50,954 bases of DNA, taken from positions 1 through 50,954 of the forward strand of contig PSRM01000363.1 of assembly GCA_003176045.1 (NCBI GenBank). The letters are read 5' to 3'. The translations under genes and the position numbers were made by a program. Below are positions 17,541 to 24,201 of the stretch, one piece after another. This DNA is from Verrucomicrobiota bacterium. Its GTDB lineage: Bacteria; Verrucomicrobiota; Verrucomicrobiia; Limisphaerales; UBA8199. Each line of letters starts with the position of its first letter. Positions within the stretch are counted from its first letter, which is position 1. The notes beneath the pieces are model-generated. The model ran no database searches, had not been told where the DNA came from, and saw only the letters and a program-made list of their open reading frames with translations.

Positions 17541-20053
17541 TCCTTCCAATCCAATCCCAGCTCCCGCAGCGCGCCCCTCAACGCCGCAATATCCCACTCA
17601 TAGAGCCGGTGACCGCTATCCAGCAAATAGAGTTTCGAATCATCGCGGCTCCAAACGGCCGAGATGGCTTCGAAGCCAAGCGGTGCTTTAAACACACACA
17701 GCTCCGAAAAGTCGCGGGCATCGAGTAATTGAAACCGGCTCCCGCCCCAGGGCGCGGCGACCCATCGGCCGTTCCTTGAGAAGGCAATTCGGCTGCCCAT
17801 CCAGCCGCCGAAAGTCACCGGCCACTGCTTTACCAGGCGCCAATGCGGTTCCTTCTTTTCCGCCAAAGGCTGGTCGCCTTTAGCCGATTCAGAAGCGGCG
17901 GGGACTTCCCATAGGCCATAATGGTCTGGCATCCGCGCGATCAGCCAATGGGAATCCGGAGTGAATTCGGCAATGATGGCGTTAGTTTGCCCAAGGTGAC
18001 CGATGATTCTGACCTGCTTCGCATCCCACAAACACACATCCGTGCCAGGAACTGTTGTCGAGGCGCCCCACGCCTCGTCGGGGCTAAGGGCGAAAAACGT
18101 TATGCGTTCGCCCTGCGCTACGGCTCGAGCCTGGCCGGGATCGCCTCCAGGCCAGATTTCTACACGGGAGATATAGAAGCCGGTACGTTCGGCCGCAACC
18201 AGCCAATCAGCCCCGCGCCCAGTGAATCCGAGGATGGTCGCCTCTTGCGCGGAGCCTACAGTAGCCGGATCGTTGACATGAACGGTAACGAGGCTCTGAT
18301 TTTGGTTTTTTGAGGAATTGAGACTCGCTACCTCTCTTTCTACGCAGCTGTATTCGCTGCGCTGGATCCCAAAATTGCGGGCGCTGTAGAGAAGCGACTT
18401 TCCGTCAGGCGGAAACGCCACATACATCCACGGCAGCGCAAATTGAGACCGGGACCAAATTTGTGTCCGCGTAATTGTGTCCCAGAGCGCGACTGACTGC
18501 ATGGTGCCGGTCAGCAGCAAACGGCCGTTCCGGCTGATGTCCAGCGTGCAAGCGTGATAGTCGTCCGGAGCAGGGAAGCGGAAGAAGACGGGAGCGGCAG
18601 CGGCAGAGCGTGAAGCGTCGGAGCGTGGAGCGTCGGAACGTTTCAGGTCATCGCTCGACGCTCGCACGCTTCCACGCTCTGACGCTCCAACGGTTTCAAC
18701 GTCTGGCAACGCCAGAGCAGCGACCGCCTGATTGCGCACCTCCAGAGAAGGGTTCAGGGCAGCAGTTTGCTTGAGGAGTGCCAGGAGGCGCCCGCGTTGT
18801 CCCGAGTCACCGCTCTCGAGCAAGAGCCTTGATTGTCCCAACAATGCCGAGTGGAGGTTCTGCCGTGCAGCGCTGTATGCGGTCTCGGTTTGGCTCAAAG
18901 CGGTTCTGAGGCGCTGGTTTGCGCGCGCCAGCAGCGCGCCCCCAATTGCGAGCGAGATCGCCAGCAGCACAGAAAGGGCGGTGAGCGCCGGGTTATTTCG
19001 TACCCATTGCCCAACTCGTTCCCACAGTGCAACTGGCCGCGCCAAAATAGGGCGATGAGCAAGCCAACGTTTCAAGTCCTCTTCCAACTCCTGGGCGGTC
19101 CGGTATCGCTGCGAGGGTAGCCTGGCCAGGCACTTCAGACAGATCACCTCCAGGTCGCGCGGTACGCCTGGCCTTAAGGTGCTCGGTCGCGCCGGTTCCT
19201 GCTCAGAGATTTGCCTCAGCAATCGCGGCAGTTGCTCGGCCGCATACGGCGGTCTGCCGCACAATAACTGGTAAAGGACGGCGCCCAGGCCATAAATATC
19301 TGTTGCAGTCGTGGCCGCCGCCGCGCCACCGCTGAGCACCTCCGGAGAAAGAAACTCGGGCGTGCCTAACATCAGACCTGACCCCGTTCGCACAGACCCA
19401 TCTGTCTCCAGAGTGCCATCGGCCAGCTTGGCCAAACCGAAATCGCTTACATACGGACGGTTTGATTCATCAAAAAGAATATTACCTGGCTTCAAATCCC
19501 TGTGCAAAACCCCGCGTTCGTGCGCAAAGCGGACGGCCTGAACCAGGGTGAGCATTAACTGGCCTATTTCCCGGAATTTCCCGTTAAACGCCTCGACCCT
19601 CGATGCCAACGTGCCGCCGGTTGCCAACTTCATCGTGAAGTAGGGCATCCCTTCGTACTGTCCCATCTGATACACCGGGAGGATGGCAGGATGTTCCAAT
19701 TCCGTGAGGGCTCGGACCTCGAGACGAAACCGATCGAGCATTTGCGCTGAGCCGGATTGGTGAGGCAGCAGCATCTTGAGCGCGACCAACCGCGCCGGGT
19801 CCTGCTGCTGCGCCCGATAGACAATCCCCATGCCGCCACGCGCGATCTCCTCCAGCACAATGTGATTGGGAACCGAGAAAAGACCGGCATCCCGCGCGGC
19901 CTTCGGGGTAGATTCGGCGCGGGCATCCTGCAACAGGCTAAGCGCCTTCCAGGTGCAAGCCGGGCAGAGGCCGTCGAGGCGGTTGGCGTCCAACGCCGTG
20001 CCACAGTTCGGGCATCGCACCGGTGCTTCTGTTGCTGAATGAGAATTCTTCAA
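17537..20053 (-). CDS. PknB-type Ser/Thr protein kinase with zinc ribbon and WD40-like sensor
   Basis: 838 residues. Residues 14-34 form a zinc ribbon (CPNCGTALDANRLDGLCPAC). The kinase domain (~65-335) has the Gly loop GGMGIVYRA, catalytic Lys93 in VALKML, HRDLKPGN at 184-191 and DFG at 204-206, all intact, so it should be active. A membrane segment follows at ~354-376 (LTALSVLLAISLAIGGALLA). The C-terminal ~340 residues contain WD40-like strands (SRNGRLLLTGTMQSVALWD, SPDEAWGAS). A repeat-encoded linker (~residues 456-482, SER/SDA-rich) separates the membrane-proximal part from the propeller. An ECF sigma factor lies 135 bp upstream on the same strand, an arrangement typical of Planctomycetes/Verrucomicrobia. 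Confidence 0.9.
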   Translation of the reverse strand: MKNSHSATEAPVRCPNCGTALDANRLDGLCPACTWKALSLLQDARAESTPKAARDAGLFSVPNHIVLEEIARGGMGIVYRAQQQDPARLVALKMLLPHQSGSAQMLDRFRLEVRALTELEHPAILPVYQMGQYEGMPYFTMKLATGGTLASRVEAFNGKFREIGQLMLTLVQAVRFAHERGVLHRDLKPGNILFDESNRPYVSDFGLAKLADGTLETDGSVRTGSGLMLGTPEFLSPEVLSGGAAAATTATDIYGLGAVLYQLLCGRPPYAAEQLPRLLRQISEQEPARPSTLRPGVPRDLEVICLKCLARLPSQRYRTAQELEEDLKRWLAHRPILARPVALWERVGQWVRNNPALTALSVLLAISLAIGGALLARANQRLRTALSQTETAYSAARQNLHSALLGQSRLLLESGDSGQRGRLLALLKQTAALNPSLEVRNQAVAALALPDVETVGASERGSVRASSDDLKRSDAPRSDASRSAAAAPVFFRFPAPDDYHACTLDISRNGRLLLTGTMQSVALWDTITRTQIWSRSQFALPWMYVAFPPDGKSLLYSARNFGIQRSEYSCVEREVASLNSSKNQNQSLVTVHVNDPATVGSAQEATILGFTGRGADWLVAAERTGFYISRVEIWPGGDPGQARAVAQGERITFFALSPDEAWGASTTVPGTDVCLWDAKQVRIIGHLGQTNAIIAEFTPDSHWLIARMPDHYGLWEVPAASESAKGDQPLAEKKEPHWRLVKQWPVTFGGWMGSRIAFSRNGRWVAAPWGGSRFQLLDARDFSELCVFKAPLGFEAISAVWSRDDSKLYLLDSGHRLYEWDIAALRGALRELGLDWKD
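18605..18688. repeat. Inverted GAGCGTC/GACGCTC microrepeat inside the kinase gene
   Basis: GAGCGTGAAGCGTCGGAGCG with further GAGCGT units in one half face ACGCTCGCACGCTTCC and GACGCTCC units in the other, giving a long imperfect hairpin of ~84 bp. It is translated as a Ser/Arg/Asp/Ala-rich linker between the transmembrane part and the WD40-like domain. Confidence 0.7.
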
Positions 20054-20188
20054 ATGCGTTGTTAGAACGGATTAAATAAATCCGTAGCCGCGAATGTTAG
20101 TTCGCCTCACAGAATTCGCGCCCAATCTGATTAGCGCCGACTGACATCCGACCAACATCGGCTGCTACACATAACTCATTCTCAGGCG

Positions 20189-20935
20189 TTAACTTCTCGG
20201 AGTTTCGGTTTTATCGCTAAATTGGCTGCCTTTATCCAGGAGCACTGACTGTAAGTAGTCCATCTCGGGGACGACCTCATGCGGAGCGGACACCGTTTTC
20301 GCAACCTCCTGCCGCACTAAATCTCGAAAGCGCAAGCGCAGCCGATGCACTTCCGATCTGAGCGCGGATGCCGAGATTCGCAGATCGCTTGCCGCCTGCT
20401 CATACGAGGGGGCGTCGGCGCCAGTGGGCAGAAACGTTTTGAGGACGGTGTAGTGCGATTGCGGGCGATTTTGCGAAAGTTCGGACCGAATCCGGCCCAA
20501 AGCCCGTTCCAGGATGCTCAAGGCCCATTCGCGATCGAAGCTGCTCACTTTGTCAGCCTCAGACGTGGAAGGCTCAACTCCTGATTGCTCGATGGAGCCT
20601 TCGAGGCTCACGTGCGGGACTCCACCTCCCCGTTTTAAGGCTTCTCGTTTCTGCGCGGCGTCCCGGAGGAATCGCACCAGGGCGCCCAGAAGGAACGAGC
20701 GGAACCGCCCTCGCAGCGGATCGGCGCGGGAAAAAAGCGATTTCTCAACCACGTGCGCTAAAAACCGCTGCGTGAGATCCTGCGCCTCGGCCTCAATGAC
20801 GCCGCGTGACCGGATAAACGCGTGTACCGCCGACCAGTAATCACGGCACAAACTCTCCAACGCGCCACGCGCCTGCTCGTCCCCGTGCAAGGTGGCTTTG
20901 GCCAGCGCGCTCCAATTCGTGGTGGGAAACGCCAT
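20189..20935 (-). CDS. ECF-type RNA polymerase sigma factor
   Basis: 248 residues from the ATG at 20935 (MAFPTTNWSALAKA), a start pattern I associate with kinase-linked ECF sigma factors. The open frame extends to 21016 but into repeat sequence. Region 2 spans LCRDYWSAVHAFIRSRGV and EAEAQDLTQRFLAHVVE. Region 4 is near YEQAASDLRISASALRSEVH, with a recognition helix following. It would direct RNA polymerase to a dedicated promoter set. The adjacent kinase likely controls it, or vice versa; this is inference from co-location. The ~40-residue C-terminal tail after region 4 is longer than in minimal ECFs and may be a regulatory extension. No clear Shine-Dalgarno sequence precedes the start. Confidence 0.85.
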   Translation of the reverse strand: MAFPTTNWSALAKATLHGDEQARGALESLCRDYWSAVHAFIRSRGVIEAEAQDLTQRFLAHVVEKSLFSRADPLRGRFRSFLLGALVRFLRDAAQKREALKRGGGVPHVSLEGSIEQSGVEPSTSEADKVSSFDREWALSILERALGRIRSELSQNRPQSHYTVLKTFLPTGADAPSYEQAASDLRISASALRSEVHRLRLRFRDLVRQEVAKTVSAPHEVVPEMDYLQSVLLDKGSQFSDKTETPRS

Positions 20936-20992
20936 CGCTTTTGGGGATTCTAAGCTAAAAAGTTGCGATGTGCTATGCTTGAAGAAGACTGA

Positions 20993-21071
20993 GCAGCCGA
21001 GGTAACGAGGCTCCAATCCTTTTGTAACCTGCTTTTGCGCGAGAATTTCAAAGCCTCGTTGTCGCGGCTGC
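20993..21071. repeat. Inverted-repeat element with GCAGCCG...CGGCTGC arms
   Basis: Left arm GCAGCCGAGGTAACGAGGCT (20993-21012) and right arm AGCCTCGTTGTCGCGGCTGC (21052-21071) match at 17 of 20 positions, 39 bp apart. The same arms occur at 38119-38210 around a different interior, so this is a dispersed element. It sits between recJ and the sigma-factor gene. Confidence 0.75.
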
Positions 21072-21089
21072 TACGAGGTTTTTCGTGTT

Positions 21090-21125
21090 GGCAGTCCGTG
21101 GTCAGTGCTCCGTGGTCAGTGGTCG
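21090..21125. repeat. CCGTGGTCAGTG-type tandem repeat supplying the recJ stop codon
   Basis: Units of GTCCGTGGTCAGTGCTCCGT type, about 14 bp. Read on the minus strand, the recJ frame runs into it and ends inside it (last residues RPLTTEH), so the repeat provides the stop codon. Confidence 0.7.
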
Positions 21126-22865
21126 TTCGGCGGCCTGCCAGTCCAGCACCTTCAACTGGACGGCGCGGCGGCCGTTGTATTCGTTGACTTGCGGTGAAAA
21201 AGCCAGGTCGAATCGGCCGACGGGCAGCGATTCGTTGCCGCCGCGCCACCAGACGGCTTCAAGCGCGCCCAGGCCATTGGCGACCCACATTTTGACGTGC
21301 TGTTTTTCAGCCCCGATCCGCTGGAGCGGACGTTGATGCGTCAAGCCGCGGGCGACGAAATGGACGGGGGGATTATGTTGGCCCGTGGGTTTGAGACCAT
21401 CCAGTTGAGTCAACAATGCCAATGTGATTTCTTCCAGACCGACTTCCGCGTCCAGCCGTAAAGCAGGCTGCAGGTCGTCCGGTTTGAGGCTGCGGCGCGC
21501 AATCTGGCCGAGGCGCGACCGGAACGGATCCAGATTTGTGGCGCGGATGCTTAGGCCGGCGGCCATGGCGTGGCCCCCATGGCGGACCAGCAAGTCGCCG
21601 CACTCGCGCAAAGCCGCCGCCAGATCAAACCCGGCGATGCTTCTGCCCGACCCGCGCCATTCTTCGGAATCACCGCCAACAATGATTGCCGGGCGATAAA
21701 ACTGCTGCACCATTCGGGCGGCCACGATCCCCAAAACGCCGATGTGCCAGGGCGATTGGCCTTCGACAATAACGAAATCATCTTGCTCCTTGAACCTTGC
21801 GTGGACGAAGCCCAGTGCCTCTTCGAGTATGGTGCGCTCGATGGTTTGGCGGTCACGGTTGCGGTTATCCAGTTTTTGGGCCAGTGGCAGCGCATCCGCC
21901 TGTGATTGAGCCAGCAACAGGGTCAGCGCGTCCTGGGCAGTTTCCATGCGGCCGGCGGCGTTGAGGCGGGGAGCAAGTTGAAAGCCGACCTCGTAGGCTC
22001 CAAGTGGTACGAGGCATTGCGCTACTTGTTTAAGAGCCAGCAGTCCTGGCCGTTTGGTGTCGTTCAGCCGTTTGAGTCCTGCCGAAACCAGGATTCGGTT
22101 TTCGCCAGTGAGCGGAACGAGATCGGCTATGGTCCCGAGTGCCACGAGGTCCAACAAAGGGCGGAGGTCGAAATCCGTAGCGTCGGTGAGGCCGCTCTCG
22201 CGACCGCGTTTGACCAGGGCGTGGGCAAGCTTGAAGGCCAAGCCGACGGAACATAGCTCGGTGAACGGGGGTGTTTTGTTAGACTGGTCCGACCGGTCTG
22301 ACATGATCGCAACCTGCGGGTTCACGAGAGCTACTGCCTCTGGCGCAGGGCGCGAGACCTGGTGATGGTCTAGCACGATTACATCCACACCCCGGTCTTT
22401 GAGCCACGCAATCGAATTGACGGTGGTTGAGGCGCAGTCCACAGCCAGGAGCAAAGTCACCGGGAACCTCTTCAGACAATTTTCCACGGCTTCCTGGCTC
22501 AGGCCGTAGCCTTCATCCATCCGGTGCGGCAAGTAGGACTGGGCGCGCCAGCCGAGCCGGCCAAACACTTCGAGCAACAACGCGGTCGAGGTCACGCCGT
22601 CCACGTCGTAATCGCCGAAAATCACGAACGGCTCATCCTGTTCGCGGGCGCGCCAGAGCCGTTCAACGGCACGTGCCATGTTCGGCAAGAGAAAAGGATC
22701 GGCAAGCAGTTTGAGACGCGGGTCCAGGAAGCCGCGGATAGCAACGGGTTCGTCGAGCCCACGATTCAGAAGGCATTGCGCGAACAATGCAGACAGCCTC
22801 AACTCCCTGGCTAGTTGGCCGGCCAGCAAAGGTTGAGGTGGGCGGAGCTGCCAGCGGTATTTCAT
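21102..22865 (-). CDS. recJ: Single-stranded-DNA-specific exonuclease RecJ
   Basis: 5'-to-3' ssDNA exonuclease of recombination and mismatch repair. 587 residues from the ATG at 22865 (MKYRWQLRPPQPLLAGQLAR); an upstream frame to 22922 is pure 12-bp repeat (FIRVHPWLTN) and is rejected. DHH-domain motifs are DYDVDGVTST, a DCAST variant of the usual DCG motif, and LDHH. The DHHA1 domain has GGHAMAAGLS. The C-terminal OB-like region follows. Two repeat intrusions stand out: a GACCGGTC palindrome gives the SDRSDQSNK insert (~residues 187-196), and the last ~7 residues come from a tandem repeat. The catalytic motifs are intact, so the gene is presumably functional. It belongs to no clear operon. 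Confidence 0.95.
   Translation of the reverse strand: MKYRWQLRPPQPLLAGQLARELRLSALFAQCLLNRGLDEPVAIRGFLDPRLKLLADPFLLPNMARAVERLWRAREQDEPFVIFGDYDVDGVTSTALLLEVFGRLGWRAQSYLPHRMDEGYGLSQEAVENCLKRFPVTLLLAVDCASTTVNSIAWLKDRGVDVIVLDHHQVSRPAPEAVALVNPQVAIMSDRSDQSNKTPPFTELCSVGLAFKLAHALVKRGRESGLTDATDFDLRPLLDLVALGTIADLVPLTGENRILVSAGLKRLNDTKRPGLLALKQVAQCLVPLGAYEVGFQLAPRLNAAGRMETAQDALTLLLAQSQADALPLAQKLDNRNRDRQTIERTILEEALGFVHARFKEQDDFVIVEGQSPWHIGVLGIVAARMVQQFYRPAIIVGGDSEEWRGSGRSIAGFDLAAALRECGDLLVRHGGHAMAAGLSIRATNLDPFRSRLGQIARRSLKPDDLQPALRLDAEVGLEEITLALLTQLDGLKPTGQHNPPVHFVARGLTHQRPLQRIGAEKQHVKMWVANGLGALEAVWWRGGNESLPVGRFDLAFSPQVNEYNGRRAVQLKVLDWQAAERPLTTEH
22279..22303. repeat. GACCGGTC palindrome inside recJ
   Basis: Near-palindrome around GGTCCGACCGGTCTGAC, translated in frame as SDRSDQS. 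Related copies lie at 1059-1090 and 36366-36390. Confidence 0.75.
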
Positions 22866-22880
22866 CTTTCCGCGGTTAGT

Positions 22881-22938
22881 TAACCACGGATGAACACGGA
22901 TGAACACGGATAAAAACTTCAAACTTCAAATTCCAATC
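22881..22938. repeat. 12-bp GAACACGGAT tandem plus CTTCAAA array upstream of recJ
   Basis: Three units of CACGGATGAACA type (period 12) run into an AAACTTCAAACTTCAAATTC array (period 7-8). They lie directly upstream of the recJ ATG, where the promoter and ribosome binding site should be. Confidence 0.75.
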
Positions 22939-22977
22939 TCCGATACGAAAACCCAAATGTCTGAGCTGGCACAACAA

Positions 22978-23130
22978 ATCTCATTAACACCGTGGCTTTA
23001 GCCCGGTGCAGATAGAGGCGGATGAAGGTAAGCCGTTTCAACGGCTTGCCGCATGGCACAAACTGTTGAAACAGTTTGCTCACTCTGAACCCGTTCTGGC
23101 ACCGGGCTAAAGCCACGGTGTTAATGAGAT
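22978..23130. repeat. 153-bp element with perfect 31-bp inverted arms
   Basis: Arms at 22978-23008 and 23100-23130 are perfect reverse complements over 31 bp (outer end ATCTCATTAACACC, inner end GCCCGGTG). Two smaller palindromes sit inside: AAGCCGTTTCAACGGCTT and AAACTGTTGAAACAGTTT. A sister copy lies inside the ABC permease gene (47343-47491) and a partial one at 38241-38312. It carries no ORF. It lies between terC and recJ, both on the minus strand. Confidence 0.9.
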
Positions 23131-23146
23131 GGGCCCTCATTGGCGC

Positions 23147-24076
23147 TCATTTATTTCTTGGTGCTGTGATTACAGAGAGCCCAATGGAAATGAGCAAAAT
23201 AGCGGCGACTGTTCCCAGTGACACGGAAATTGGTATTTCCACGTGCCGCGCGATCAGCATCTTTACGCCGATAAAGACCAGCACAAAGGCCAGGCCGTAT
23301 TTCAAGAACCGAAAATAGGTCATCGCTCCAGCCAGCACGAAGTAGAGCGAACGCAATCCGAGTATGGCGAAGATGTTCGAGGTGAAAACGATGAATGGCA
23401 CAGTGGTGACGCCAAAAACCGCCGGGATCGAATCTACCGCGAAAAGCAGGTCGGTTGCCTCGACCATGATAAGTACCAGAGCCAGGGGTGTCAGGGCGCG
23501 GTGTCCGTTCCAAGTCGTCAGGAACCTTTGTCCGTCGAGCTTCGGGCTTATCGGATAAACCTTGCGGGCGAACCGGATGACGGGGTTTTTCTCCGGCTCA
23601 ACCTTTGGCCTGACAAAAACCATTTTCAGGCCGGTATAAAGCAAGAAAGCGCCAAAGAGATAGAGGACCCAGTGTAAATGCGAAACGAGCGCCAGGCCCA
23701 GACCGATCATCACGCCCCGCATGAGCAGGGCGCCCAGAATGCCCCAGAATAGCACCCGGTGCTGATGTTCGGGCGGGATTTGGAAGTAGCCAAAGATCAA
23801 CGCGATCACAAAGACGTTGTCCAGCGAGAGCGAAAGCTCAATCAGGTAACCTGCGCCAAATTCCAGAGCCTCCCTTGGGCTGCGGAATATGTGAACCGCC
23901 ACGGCGAAAATCAGTGCAAGAGAAAACCAAACCACCGACCAGAGCAGCGCTTCCCGGACTTTGACTACGTGGGCGCGCCGATGGAAAAGGCCCAGGTCAG
24001 CCGCCAGGAAAAGGAGCACGCACGAGATAAAACCCACCCAGTGCCAGCAGGTGATCTCGACCGGGTGAGCCATCAT
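23147..24076 (-). CDS. TerC/Alx family integral membrane protein
   Basis: 309 residues with about nine membrane helices. It belongs to the TerC/Alx family, implicated in metal (Mn) homeostasis and in metalation of exported proteins. Signature segments are IELSLSLDNVFVIALIF, the DLLFAVDSIPAVFG motif with its conserved acidic residues, and SNIFAILGLRSLYFVLAG. The length and the ~310-residue layout with N-terminal WHWVGFISCVLLFL fit Alx-like members. I looked upstream for a manganese (yybP-ykoY) riboswitch and saw none; instead there is a CGAGGA inverted repeat. The gene is probably monocistronic: secDF ends 125 bp upstream on the same strand. Confidence 0.92.
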   Translation of the reverse strand: MMAHPVEITCWHWVGFISCVLLFLAADLGLFHRRAHVVKVREALLWSVVWFSLALIFAVAVHIFRSPREALEFGAGYLIELSLSLDNVFVIALIFGYFQIPPEHQHRVLFWGILGALLMRGVMIGLGLALVSHLHWVLYLFGAFLLYTGLKMVFVRPKVEPEKNPVIRFARKVYPISPKLDGQRFLTTWNGHRALTPLALVLIMVEATDLLFAVDSIPAVFGVTTVPFIVFTSNIFAILGLRSLYFVLAGAMTYFRFLKYGLAFVLVFIGVKMLIARHVEIPISVSLGTVAAILLISIGLSVITAPRNK

Positions 24077-24102
24077 GTCCAGGCACTACCTGGATTTGGA
24101 AT

Positions 24103-24180
24103 CCTCCTCGTCCTCGCCCTCGTCCTCGTCCTCGAATTGGGCTGGCAGTCCCCGAGGACGAGGACGAGGACGACGACGAG
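24103..24180. repeat. CCTCGT/ACGAGG inverted tandem repeat
   Basis: Tandem CTCGTC units at 24103-24134 face CGAGGACGAGGACGAGGACG units at 24153-24180 across an 18-nt loop, forming a potential ~28-bp imperfect stem. It lies between secDF and terC and may end secDF transcription. Confidence 0.7.
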
Positions 24181-24201
24181 CGGCAATCATCGGCTGTTGG
24201 T

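Noticed and set aside
24077..24201. Manganese riboswitch (yybP-ykoY type) upstream of terC
   Set aside because: The leader consists of a CTCGTC/GACGAG inverted tandem repeat; none of the conserved riboswitch core was seen.
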